DNA from: Pomphorhynchus laevis
Taxonomy: Eukaryota; Acanthocephala; Palaeacanthocephala; Echinorhynchida; Pomphorhynchidae
Direction: 5' to 3'
Assembly (NCBI GenBank): GCA_012934845.2
Contig: WNNJ02000348.1
Coordinates: 1-64,000 of the forward strand
Length of the DNA: 64,000 bases
Of this stretch, positions 57,701 to 64,000 are shown in pieces. Each line of letters opens with the position of its first letter. The stretch's first letter is position 1. The notes beneath the pieces were generated by a model that was not told the DNA's origin, made no database searches, and saw only the letters and a program-made list of their open reading frames with translations. The position numbers and the translations under genes were made by a program.

Positions 57701-60700
57701 TAATTATTATTTTAGCCTATTACATCTAGACATATATGCGTAGTAGACGATTATTTTCTTAATATGACGATTATTCTTTTTATATGTTAACATTAAAAAA
57801 ATATTACATTAATACATTCTATAATGGTCGTACATTAAATTTACTTTATTAAAATATTACGCGATCAAAGTTATCTTAAATAAAATTATAATTACTTTTT
57901 TATAAATTCAAAATCTGAACTGAATTAAAATTTTCTTGAATATCCTTTTTGTATTTTTTCAGTAAGCATCACTTTGATATAGAAGAGAAACTGGTCGAAG
58001 ACCGCTTTGGGCTATCTGAAAGAGAACTTTGGTCTGTCAACCAGGATCGCGATTTCTGGGGTAGTTTGGTTCATGTGCTGCCTCTACGACTTGACACCCA
58101 GACCAGTGGTTGACAGGAAAAACCGTGTATTATTATTTGTTTTTTCATGTCAAGAAATTGTTGTTGTTTAACTTGTGTAAATTTGTGTTTTCTATCATTT
58201 GTAATGTCAAAATTGAGTTAGTCATTTCGTGTATATTTTAAAATATAACTTTACAGTCAACTTTTAATTTTAATAAATTAATAAATAAATTAATTATTAA
58301 TTTTAATTTATTTTCTTTAGCATTTATCCCGCTTTGAGGGGATCGGATATGTAGAATTCGATATTTCATCTCGCCGTATTCAGAGGCTGATCCAAGTGAA
58401 GTCCGGAAGTATAAAGATCTGTGTGTAGGCCATTCAGTTATGGTCATTTTAATCGACCTTTCGGGCCTTAAGAAATATCGGCTAGAAAATTATACAAAAA
58501 AGTTGCTTACATTAATCAAAATGTTATTAAATTGAACAACAATTACAACTTCAAAGAAGACGTCTAAATTATAAAAACCTAGAAATCGAAATAAAAATGC
58601 TAATATCAAATAAAACCAAAAACAGCTGAAAATAATGTAGAAACTATTAATTTAATAACTTACGCAATAATACCGGAAGCATGAAATATTTCAGCTGTTA
58701 AGTAAGAGAGATATGCAGTGACCAGAATTACCAACGGCTCAATAACGGCTACACCTTGCATGTACTTTGTCAGTAGAGAACCAAAATAACCAAATATGAT
58801 TCCAAAAAATATTCCGGCTAAAGAATTAGTGAAAAAGGTTGCAACGCCTATCACGATATCAGAAACAATTATGTTGTTTATTCCTAATGCCGACAGTTGA
58901 GCAAACACTCTGTAAAGAACCTTAATATATAAGGAACTAAAAGATTAATAGCCAATTAAGTTTATTTAGCCAATATTTAAAAGATATTAGATGTTATTCA
59001 ATTTTAAACAACAATAATGAACGAGCATGTAAAACATTATATAAGCGTGTTAGAATAAAATAATATCGTTAATGTCAGTATATTATCCTCACAGGTATTG
59101 TTCCTATTCTTGATACAGTAGGACGATACTAATCAGCCTGGGTGGGGCTCATCAGCTGCTGACCCAGGCCAAAATTACACGTTTCGACCCATATTACCTG
59201 CTTACTGTATTCACTGGTGCTGATTGGATTTAAACTCAGGACGTGCGTATTGTGATTCAACGTTACATCTACTAGTTCGCTGATATAAAGGTGTAGATAT
59301 ACATTTCTGTATATTACTTTTATAGGATATCGTATTCTAACGATCTTTTAGAAACTACTTGATGTGCTGAGTTTACAATGCGCTAAAGAGGTTATAGAGT
59401 AGTTTTGGGAGAGTTAGAGAGGATGTTAAGGCAATAATTGATTCGGGAAAATAAAAGGGCAGATAAAAGAGATAAATATGAGCGAAAATCAATCAACCTA
59501 CAAATACAGCGAATATCACGAGGTAGCAGGAACGAGGAGCGGACTTTATCGGGAACAAATAGCTTGAGAGAAATATGATTGTCAAAGTGGAAACAAAGCA
59601 ATACGATATCATTAAGGACAGGAAGAATAATTGAGTAGAGATATAAGGTATGCGGAGTAATGCTTGGGTGAGAGGGAATTGTCCACATAATTTTGGAATT
59701 TGCGGGATTGAGTAAACGGCGATGGAAAGAAATGTACAGGAAAACGGATACGAGGCAAGTGGAGAAAGTGGATGCAAGGTCATAGATTTGAGAGGAGAAT
59801 GTCATTAACAATATGCATATCATGAAAATTGTTTCAGGTTACTGAAAAGAGATCACAGAGAAGAAGGGAGAAAAGAACGGGACCTAGTACTGCCTCGCAG
59901 AAAACTTTGTGTGGGAGAATACGATTGAAAGACGGTAGAAGCTGAATAAACACTGAAAGAACGGTCAGATAAATAAGAGGAAAACCAGGTTACAGTGGAG
60001 TTAGATAATGATGAAGCCGATAGAGAAGAATATAATGATCGACTATGTCTAATGCAAATGAGAGGTCAAGAGGGATTGTGATGATACAAAGCTTTTCTTT
60101 TCGCGATTGTAGAAAATCACCAAAGACTCTGTGACCAGCTAGTTCGGTGGAATGATTAGAACAAAAGCAGATTGAAGCGGGGGATATAAATTTGACGATA
60201 GAAGATAGGTTTTAATCTGAGTTAGCACAAGACGTTCTAAGAGTTTTGATAAGGATGGGAGAAGAGATATAGGACGATATGAGGACTGAAGTGAACTGCC
60301 GAGAGAAAAAAAATCTGATATTGTTCGTCCACTTATAGAAGTAGACGAACAATGTCAGATTTTTAGTTTGACGGAAAAGTGTCGCTGTGGATAGAATTGA
60401 AAAAGGTTGTCAAAAGCGAAGATACCGAATGGCAAACAAGCTTAAGTAAGTACATATGAAAAGAGTCGGCAGGAGAAGATTTGTTGGACAAAGAAATCAG
60501 AACTTTTGAAACTTCGTCAGAATAAACGGGAAAGAGATTGAAGAGATCAAAAAAGCTATTAAAACATAATAAATAATGGAAAGTAGCATTACTCCGAAGA
60601 ACCTTAAAGCTCAAAAGAGATAGCACCGATATTACGACTACTAGACGTCGCAATTGTAATCTTGGAGGATTTTCGTCCCATGCGTGTTGAGAAAGACCAT

Positions 60701-62030
60701 ATTGATGACACATGTACCCCAATGTACTTGTAATTAAGAACGAGTTCAATATAATTATATTCACGCATCTGTCTGCCATCACGGCATAACATACCTAATG
60801 ATTTTTGTTTTCATTTTGTTAATTGTTAAAAAATTGACACACATATATGCACACTATAATATGTGATACACACTAAATATTATTGATATTAATAAGACCA
60901 CAACAATAGAAACCAAAATCTAAGTCATGTTTCAAGAAGATGGGAACGAGGGAGGTATTTGAATTCGATAAAGAAGGAAGCGCGGAAGACGAAGAAAGGG
61001 AGCTGATTCCAGGCGAGGGGGCGGTGACGAGAAAGGTGAATAACTTTTAACTATTAAATAACTTTTAATAGTAAATTACTTTAAACTATTAAAAGCTAAT
61101 TAATTTATTAATTTTTCCTTATATTTTATAATATTTTTGTCAATATTTTTGTACAATAAGTAGACATGAACATTTGTTATTATAAGTAGCAAGCGTCTAA
61201 ATATAAAAGCTTTAAGAAAATGCTAACTCGAAATTGACTTACACGTATAGTCATCTTAAAACTTATAAACATAATCGAGAATACTTGTAATTAATGTAAT
61301 CATATAGGTGTATATTCAACACAATGAAGTAATGACGTCATAATGACGTTATAATGATGTCATCATACACAATTCTGTGTATTAAATACGTAGAATAGAT
61401 ACATCAAAGCTAATTAAAAGTATTAGTTCAGCTTAATAAAATAAACGTCAACTATTTGAATTTGATTTTCAATCAACTCAAAGATAGGCAATGCTTAATA
61501 TATAAAACTTACCACTGATACCGCATCATTCAAGAGAGATTCCCCAAATACGATTATATACAGAGTATCATTAACATGTATTTCCTCGAATGTGGCCAAA
61601 ACGGCCACCGGATCAACAGCGGAAATCACACTGGCAAACAGCAGACAATGAAGTATTTCAAATTTTACGTACGCGTATAACGGTGTAAAATTAAATAAAT
61701 ACATTGTTAAACCAATTGCAAGTGTGTTGAATAGTGTGTTGCATATAGCGAACAGGAGTATGGTCCCAAAGTTGTCAACAAATGCCCTGTAAAATAGTAG
61801 ACATGTTTAAAATTATTTTGATCAAAAAACTCACCGTGAAGGCATAAAGTATCCAGAGTTTAGAATTATAGGTGGTAGCAATATAGTGAAAAATACGTAG
61901 GAATTAAAAAATTCGGTGCCGGAGGCAGTTACATGCATCAAGCGTAGACTGATTCCGACCAATAATCCCATTAATATCAAAGTACAGCTTTCTGGAAGTT
62001 TGCGAAACACATTTTGGAAGGAGTTGAATC
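42651..62030 (-). CDS. NHE: Plasma-membrane type Na+/H+ exchanger (SLC9A/NHE, CPA1), partial, spliced
   Basis: Electroneutral Na+/H+ antiporter that regulates cell pH and volume. Nine exons, high to low coordinate: 62030-61835, 61786-61513, 58920-58664, 57555-57338, 53898-53696, 51423-51334, 47111-46829, 45990-45882, 42700-42651. All junctions except 51334/47111 agree in phase. Motifs: PESCTLILMGLLVG and LPPIILNSGYFMP (TM2-3), ISAVDPVAVLATFEE (TM5), FGESLLNDAVSVVLY (TM6, with the Asn-Asp pair of CPA1), EPLVILVTAYLSYLTAEIFH (TM8), MSTLSESIIFLFMGLTA, SYGGLRGAVAYAL (TM10-11) and a cytoplasmic tail with MRRFDRKYLRSHL. Upstream exons (beyond 64000), one tail exon between 51334 and 47111, and the 3' end are not seen. 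At 19 kb with transposon-filled introns it is the largest gene in the window. Confidence 0.92.
43545..44530 (+). mobile_element. RT retroelement of a second family (D), C-terminal half, decayed
   Basis: Reads, in changing frames, SDKSFIETHLTKEVLPPLFQ, FLRTVDPRI, then IPIRLGGFGIRCTVAHAQSA, and further on DRARLQAMPCSKAGAWLCEV and LPRIWLGILLHENNYRCGRC. This is a known order for a metazoan RT family (LG.PLG..EF...L, LP..LGGLGLR.A, RARL.....SG.WL...P, V.LRLG...CE...C.CG). It is related to, but distinct from, the elements at 10.6-15.6 kb. Many frame breaks. It lies inside the exchanger gene, opposite strand. Confidence 0.72.
44531..45204. other. AT-rich intron sequence
   Basis: No exon or repeat recognised beyond TATA-type runs at 44870-44940. 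Confidence 0.4.
45205..45350 (+). repeat. Dispersed repeat with GATGATAGCAG / GCTATCGAAATA core, copy 2
   Basis: CCTGATGATGATAGCAGGAGCTATCGAAATATAGAG, then AAATAAAGGGTATTTTCATCTTCTTCGTTCC and ATGGAAGAAGATTGTGG. Clearest copy of the family at 22260 and 50895. Confidence 0.6.
45882..45990 (-). other. NHE: NHE exon (cytoplasmic tail)
   Basis: Acceptor CGTATTTTAG, donor GTTAGT; 109 nt, phase 0 in, 1 nt out. Encodes MDQLSPARISVAVPYCRRM, then LLNDQLNLEA. Assigned by strand, splice signals and matching phases on both sides; it has no diagnostic motif. Confidence 0.7.
46078..46190 (-). mobile_element. CR1/L2-like LINE (family B), 3' UTR fragment
   Basis: ACGTGGCATTCCAGCACACGTTTACA, then CACGCTTACATGACCA, matching the 3' end at 37503-37545. 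A GTGCCAGAGCAC hairpin-like core is inside. Confidence 0.6.
46829..47111 (-). other. NHE: NHE exon (cytoplasmic tail, FDRKYLR)
   Basis: Acceptor TCATTTTCAG, donor GTGAAA; 283 nt, entering with 1 nt. MRRFDRKYLRSHLSREP resembles the FN.KYLR..L.R block of NHE tails; the rest is Gln/Asn/Ser-rich. The exon before it, which should end in phase 2, was not found. Confidence 0.8.
47112..48500. other. Intron sequence with one exon-like patch
   Basis: Mostly AT-rich. On the plus strand, CTTTTTTACAG at about 47440-47452 is followed by an open stretch (LNLYKYVPYQELPKW, stop) that resembles a protein end, but nothing upstream supports it. Confidence 0.3.
48505..48663 (+). pseudogene. UBQLN: Orphan ubiquilin-type UBA domain
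   Basis: Plus strand encodes NQTPEQLYASELEQMQTMGF, then HNRNANIKGLVASMGDEN, MDVESIKDS and a stop. The pattern L.QL..MGF.NR.AN...L....GD...A...L is the C-terminal ubiquitin-binding UBA domain of ubiquilins, which deliver ubiquitylated proteins to the proteasome. The MGF/NR/AN/GD core is kept; the end drifts (ESIKDS for the usual ERLL.S). An in-frame TAA lies just upstream and the only AG acceptor nearby (CTCCAG, 48516) has no pyrimidine tract. The rest of ubiquilin is not seen, so this is most likely a gene fragment captured in the exchanger intron, on the opposite strand. It could be a last exon of a gene spread over the region, but I see no support. Confidence 0.7.
48660..48796 (+). repeat. 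T-rich 3' tail module (copy 5)
   Basis: AAATTTTGATTTAGCATTATTATGTTTTGTTTATTTTAT, then AAATACATAGACTCAGTTAGCTGATTTGATT. It begins at the stop of the UBA fragment and is followed at once by a LINE B piece. Confidence 0.75.
48797..48985 (-). mobile_element. CR1/L2-like LINE (family B), internal fragment
   Basis: CTAACGAAAGGTTTAAGTGAAAG, GGAAGCCTAGGAAAACGAGATTG, GAAGCGTCGAGGAAGGATCCACATTATTTT: matches 38125-38275 (about 90% by eye). Confidence 0.85.
49490..50015 (+). mobile_element. YIDD-type RT element, 3' ORF copy
   Basis: Begins with a decayed TTTCGATACATTAGTGATATACG (catalytic region) and continues to an open 82-codon stretch (49753-50001) with [39 protein letters not shown] and [12 protein letters not shown]. 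The same family as in the Dll intron. Confidence 0.75.
50016..50140 (+). repeat. Structured repeat module (copy f)
   Basis: Directly follows the RT ORF. CTGCTATG and CATAGCAG are both kept, but the outer GGCCCC/GGGGCC pair is replaced (GTTCCC / AAAGGCC) and would not form. This limits how far the crossing-stem model can be pushed. Confidence 0.72.
50232..50578 (+). repeat. Structured module (copy g) joined to T-rich tail (copy 7)
   Basis: The best view of the element's end: TCATCAGAGGAAATAGGTCATTAGC, the CTGCTATG/CATAGCAG stem, CTCCTGATGACCTCTAATCC, then TTAAATTTTGATTTAGC and ACGTAGACTCAGTTAGCTGA. AGGTCAT and ATGACCT could also close an outer stem. There is no RT ORF before this copy. Confidence 0.75.
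50585..50705 (-). mobile_element. APE-type LINE (family A), endonuclease-region fragment
   Basis: AATGAAAGGTGGGGGA.AG, TTTGTGAATAAGATA.CCGTTC and AATCCAACGACCAGTTCTGTCGTTAAAGTCACC match 30280-30395 on the minus strand, the GDFND part of the endonuclease. Confidence 0.85.
50895..51000 (-). repeat. Dispersed repeat with GATGATGGCAG / GCTATCGAA core, copy 3
   Basis: Reverse complement reads GATAGAGATGATGGCAGTAGCTATCGAATCATTGC, then TTTTCTTCATTCCTA. Shorter and more diverged than the copies at 22260 and 45205. Confidence 0.5.
51334..51423 (-). other. NHE: NHE exon (start of cytoplasmic tail)
   Basis: Acceptor TACTTTAG, donor GTAAGT; exactly 30 codons, phase 0 in and out. Encodes GMTIGPVVKALNVRKK, matching the G.TI.P.V..L.V.RK that follows the last membrane segment in NHEs. 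Confidence 0.9.
51950..52860 (+). mobile_element. RT/PD-(D/E)XK retroelement, decayed copy (member 4)
   Basis: ETLIQGDLLAMAALAIASIP (about 52112-52172) is RT motif B of the family at 12650-15600 (EGFTEGD.FAMAGF there). Further on, ATRYGWEPYSAIN and CVCGQSAILTHFLSCKEGGI (about 52610-52715) give the Cys/His block, followed by SRHNEIRNALAQTF and VEIGHNPLPVHP. The sequence between is deleted and partly replaced by the tandem duplication at 52204. Heavily broken. Confidence 0.75.
52204..52465. repeat. ~130-bp tandem duplication
   Basis: ATTATGCAAATCCTAATTTGCAAGATCGTTATCTGATTTAACTAAAG through GCTGCCAAATCT occurs twice in a row (about 52204-52334 and 52335-52465) with about 8 differences. It lies inside the decayed RT element. 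Confidence 0.9.
53051..53081. repeat. Perfect 14-bp hairpin
   Basis: ATGCTTTTCAGATC (53051-53064) and GATCTGAAAAGCAT (53068-53081), loop TTG. Confidence 0.93.
53696..53898 (-). other. NHE: NHE exon (TM10-TM12)
   Basis: Acceptor CATTTTTAG, donor GTAAGT; 203 nt. Carries MSYGGLRGAVAYALTLVLEK and VIYFTVFLQ. YGGLRGA is the most diagnostic motif of the exchanger family. Confidence 0.95.
53990..54440. repeat. AT palindromes with a local duplication
   Basis: Long ATATAATAT runs (54010-54170 and 54300-54365). ATTATATAATCAATTTCT(T/C)CCTTC and AATGAGATTATTACAATATTAGTAACAATATTAG each occur twice (about 54150-54290 and 54345-54425). Confidence 0.8.
54441..55980. other. Intron sequence, partly less AT-rich
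   Basis: 54890-55040 holds ATATAATCTTTTATATGATTAT-type palindromes. 55070-55740 has mixed composition that hints at old transposon debris (a frame near 55610-55690 reads VVPYTDNRQAIVSPRDLTSS), but I cannot assign it. It lies within the exchanger gene. Confidence 0.3.
55990..56660 (+). pseudogene. Decayed member of an uncharacterised animal protein family (YFG..L.DQDK.W.P..VC)
   Basis: Across several frames: RGYLAYFGVKLRDQDKHWVP, YSVCKQCTENLRQWTK, later SAMRLVPHSEELHVPNFSVL, LNDIVRDLNLLKNSAELLTS and RLREKNLLANSVRVP. I know this order from an uncharacterised family that is abundant in arthropods and is often multicopy; the C..C pair after VP suggests a zinc-binding N-terminus. Internal stops and shifts show it is dead. 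The last part (56442-56654) is still open. It lies on the strand opposite to the exchanger gene that contains it. Confidence 0.7.
56661..57337. other. Intron sequence
   Basis: AT-rich; TATTAATA-type palindrome at 57040-57085. No exon or named repeat. Confidence 0.4.
57338..57555 (-). other. NHE: NHE exon (TM9 region)
   Basis: Acceptor CGGTTTAG, donor GTAAAA; 218 nt. Encodes ITVASMLLRQYVVYN, then MMSTLSESIIFLFMGLTA. In mammalian NHEs the equivalent segment is YV.ANIS..S..TIKYF.KM..S.SETLIF.FLG. Confidence 0.92.
58664..58920 (-). other. NHE: NHE exon (TM7-TM8)
   Basis: Uses the acceptor ATATATTAAG, not the later TTACAG; only that choice keeps VLYRVFAQ in frame with the preceding AVSV. Donor GTAAGT. 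257 nt, ending on two bases of an Ala codon. Confidence 0.92.
59095..59290 (-). mobile_element. Probable tRNA-derived SINE
   Basis: On the minus strand, ATCAGCGAACTAGTAGATG resembles a tRNA A box and GAGTTTAAATCCAATC a B box, about 35 nt apart, followed by GCACC and an unrelated body containing GGCCTGGGTCAGCAGC and AGCCCCACCCAGGC, which can pair. G+C is well above the surroundings. Only one copy is in the window, so this is inferred from the boxes. Confidence 0.5.
59390..60620 (-). mobile_element. CR1/L2-like LINE (family B), longer decayed copy
   Basis: The minus strand gives, from the high end, the pre-RT block KVLISLSNKSSPADSFHMYL, LLTTFFNSIHSDTFPSN, decayed RT motifs (SLAFDIVDH-like near 60030-60070), then LNPANSKIMWTIPSHP, FHFDNHISLKLFVPDKVRSS and LLSALLFSRINYCLNILSNS. 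It is more diverged from the copy at 38370 than the 48797 piece, so it is older. It is interrupted at 60309-60364 by a long hairpin. It sits in the exchanger intron, same strand. Confidence 0.8.
60309..60364. repeat. 21-bp hairpin inside LINE B
   Basis: AAAAATCTGATATTGTTCGTC (60309-60329) opposite GACGAACAATGTCAGATTTTT (60344-60364), one mismatch, 14-base loop. The LINE sequence runs up to both edges. Confidence 0.93.
60950..61030 (-). mobile_element. CR1/L2-like LINE (family B), C-terminal fragment
   Basis: GCTGATTCCAGGCGAGGGGGCGGTGACGAGAAAGG resembles GTTGATTCCACAAGAGAGGAGCAGCCACAACGAAGG at 37653-37688. Small piece. Confidence 0.5.
61513..61786 (-). other. NHE: NHE exon (TM4-TM6)
   Basis: Acceptor TTTTACAG, donor GTAAGT; 274 nt, 91 codons plus 1 nt. 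Carries AVDPVAVLATFEEIHVN and FGESLLNDAVSV, the ion-binding core region. The intron before it is only 48 bp. Confidence 0.95.
61835..62030 (-). other. NHE: NHE exon (TM2-TM3)
   Basis: Acceptor TATTAAG (62031-62032), donor GTGAGT (61834-61833); 196 nt, entering with 2 nt and leaving with 2 nt of an Arg codon. Encodes FNSFQNVFRKLPES to LNSGYFMPS. Confidence 0.93.
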
Positions 62031-64000
62031 CTTAATAAATAACTGTTATTCAAAGCAACAATTATTTTGAAGATGATAAAATGAATAATTTTCAGTCAAC
62101 TTTTAAATTATTGAATAGTAAAGGTAATGTTAAAAAATACAATATATATCAAATCAATACTCAATATTGAACAATGCTTTTAATTGACCGGAATATCAAA
62201 TAAACTCGTCAGTTAAAATTTAAATCCAATAATATATTGACGATTTATAAATTTAATTATGCTTAGTTTAATTTAATTTTTATTTAGCTTAGTTTAATTA
62301 CATTTTTAAAACATCATGATATACTCCAAATATTTATAAAATTTTTATTACATTTTTTATCTAGACATTTAATCACAATCTAACACAAAGTATGCTATTT
62401 TTATATGCCCATTCATTCGTTACTCAACAGTTGAAATATGCTTTCAATAATCTACGGTCAATTTATAAATTCAATTAAATTTGTTAAGTTTAACTTTTAA
62501 AGTTGAAGTTAACTTTTAAAATTCATATTTTTTTAATTTTCATTGTTTGGAATTTTCATTCTTAGAGTTTGAAATTAAAAAATTATTCATAATTTAATTT
62601 TTAATCAAAATTTGTAATGGAAATGCGGATAAAATCATAAAAATTACATGAGTTAAATAAATGCTAATGTATTTTCTCTGATGAAATTCAACAGCGTAAT
62701 ATTTTATTTTTGCAATTATTCTTAGATTTTTAATTAAATTTTATTAAAGTATATTTATAAAAAATTATGACTTTTGAATTTGATCTTTTTACTTAAGTTA
62801 AATAAGCGTTTCAATTACATTTTAGATGATTTTTAGTTTTAGATTTTACAGTTTTTTTGTTTAAAATAGAGGACTTTGAATTACTAAATTCACAATAATG
62901 CTATTAGATAGAAAAGATATAAAATATACATTTTACTACTTAATTTAATCTATTTATATTTATTTTTTTATATTTATAATGACAAAGATAATTGTCATTA
63001 GATAATAGTCCGGCCTTCGCAATCCGAACACTTATATCTTGTTTTATAAATTTAATTAAATTTTATTAAGTTTTACTTTTAAAACATCTAACTTCATATT
63101 TTTTATTATCCACATGCCATTTGTGTTATTATTTTATATTGTTTAGTATTTTCAACCTTATAGTTTGAGTTTATTTTAATTAAAATTATTTTGAATTTGA
63201 TTTTTAATTAAACTACTTTAATTTTTATAATTTTAATTATTTTTTTTAATTTAATTTTTAATTTTAATAATTTTAATCTAAAATTTGATTATCTAGTATC
63301 TTATTCTGATACAAAGAATAATTTTAATAATTTAATAATGTAATAGAGAATATTACATACTCTATCTTTGTATAACAATTAACATTCGGATGTTCGCATC
63401 GATAACAGAATATATTACTTTCTAGATCAATATCCTAGTCTAACACGAAGTATGTTATTTTTATACACCCATTCATTTGACGATAATTTAAATTGTCTTT
63501 CAGTAATATACCGATAATTTATAAATTTAATTAAATTTTGTTAAGTTTAACATTTAAATAAATAAAATCTCTATTACCACAATCATTTAATAATGTAAAT
63601 TAAACACATATCTAAATTATACACGTAAATTGAAACATTGTAAATTAAAAATATATTTAGGATATATTTATAACAATAATTATAATGATCTTTAATAGAT
63701 ATAGTATTTTCAAAGGATTATTAATATCTACTTATCTTTGTTAGTTAAAGATTAAGAAATGATTGATATTACAAATCTAAAAGTTATCAATTAAAGTTTT
63801 TTTCATAATCTACAAAGAATGCTATGTTTTATATTGTAAATCAGGTGAAGAGACATAATTATTTATTTCACAATTTTGATCCAATATTTCAGGTGGTACG
63901 TAGACACGCCATTATCAAGGATTATTCAATTTGAAAATAAAAAAACAATTAAAAATAGTACAAAAAATAGTCAATCGTAAACAATGTCTATTTTACTATT
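62031..64000. other. AT-rich sequence upstream of the first exchanger exon found
   Basis: Probably an exchanger intron, because the exon at 61835-62030 enters in mid-codon. I found no upstream exon. AATTTATAAATTCAATTAAATTTTGTTAAGTTTAAC-type blocks recur at about 62465, 63045 and 63515, and TCTAACACAAAGTATG(C/T)TATTTTTATA..CCCATTCATT at about 62379 and 63441, so an internal AT-rich repeat of about 1 kb spacing is present. A piece of the structured module (GATTATCTAGTATCTTATTC, TGATACAAAG) lies at 63283-63322 on the minus strand. Confidence 0.5.
63283..63322 (-). repeat. Structured module, 5' edge fragment
   Basis: AATTTGATTATCTAGTATCT.. to TGATACAAAG is the reverse complement of the left edge of copies c and d (CTTTGTATTAGAATAAGATA). 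Confidence 0.55.

Noticed and set aside
57960-58120. LINE-like C-terminus (DRFGLSERELWSVNQDRDFW)
   Set aside because: Resembles the W..LV end of some LINE ORF2 proteins, but it is only about 50 residues with no flanking support.
58236-58447. Minus-strand frame MTITEWPTHRSLYFRTS..
   Set aside because: Lies in the exchanger intron with no matching splice phase; no domain recognised.
1-64000. tRNA, rRNA or snRNA genes, CRISPR arrays, viral or bacterial genes
   Set aside because: None seen; the only tRNA-like boxes belong to the probable SINE at 59095.

Overview
This is an AT-rich window (my reading: roughly 70% A+T) from an invertebrate animal nuclear genome. Spliced genes of animal families (a Distal-less-type homeobox gene, a matrix metalloproteinase and a plasma-membrane Na+/H+ exchanger), GT..AG introns, and abundant non-LTR-type retroelements and simple repeats exclude a prokaryote or organelle. 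The homeobox gene points to a bilaterian. I cannot say from sequence alone whether it is an arthropod, a nematode or another AT-rich group.

Layout. 1-7.0 kb: two exons of a Distal-less-like gene on the minus strand; its first intron is filled with 3'-biased pieces of a YIDD-type reverse-transcriptase element, and the following intron holds a foldback MITE between two copies of a ~230-bp duplication. 7.9-9.6 kb: an inverted pair of an unclassified repeat. 10.6-15.6 kb: three different members of one RT + CCHC-like zinc + PD-(D/E)XK-like retroelement family, head to tail. 16.9-17.8 kb: a coiled-coil-like fragment and a broken PNO1 copy that still carries a 50-nt intron. 18.5-23.4 kb: retroelement pieces, a structured repeat module, and tandem repeats. 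24.0-25.5 kb: an apparently intact single-exon matrix metalloproteinase on the plus strand. 26.2-36.0 kb: APE-type LINEs, including two near-full-length copies head to head whose target-site duplications show that the plus copy landed at the 5' end of the older minus copy. 36.4-62.0 kb: a long minus-strand Na+/H+ exchanger gene, with nine exons found by splice signals and matching phases, and introns loaded with LINE, RT-element, SINE and host-pseudogene debris. 62.0-64.0 kb: AT-rich sequence, presumably upstream intron of the exchanger.

The three host genes have no obvious pathway link; their closeness looks incidental. The strongest unusual signals are: (1) a repeated ~150-bp module downstream of the YIDD-type RT fragments, with a conserved 8-bp stem and, in three copies, a second stem that would cross it (possible pseudoknot); (2) many short near-perfect hairpins that look like local template-switch scars; (3) a PNO1 pseudogene that kept its intron; (4) an orphan ubiquilin-type UBA domain inside an exchanger intron; (5) the nested head-to-head LINE pair. 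One internal exchanger exon and the 3' homeobox exon were not found.
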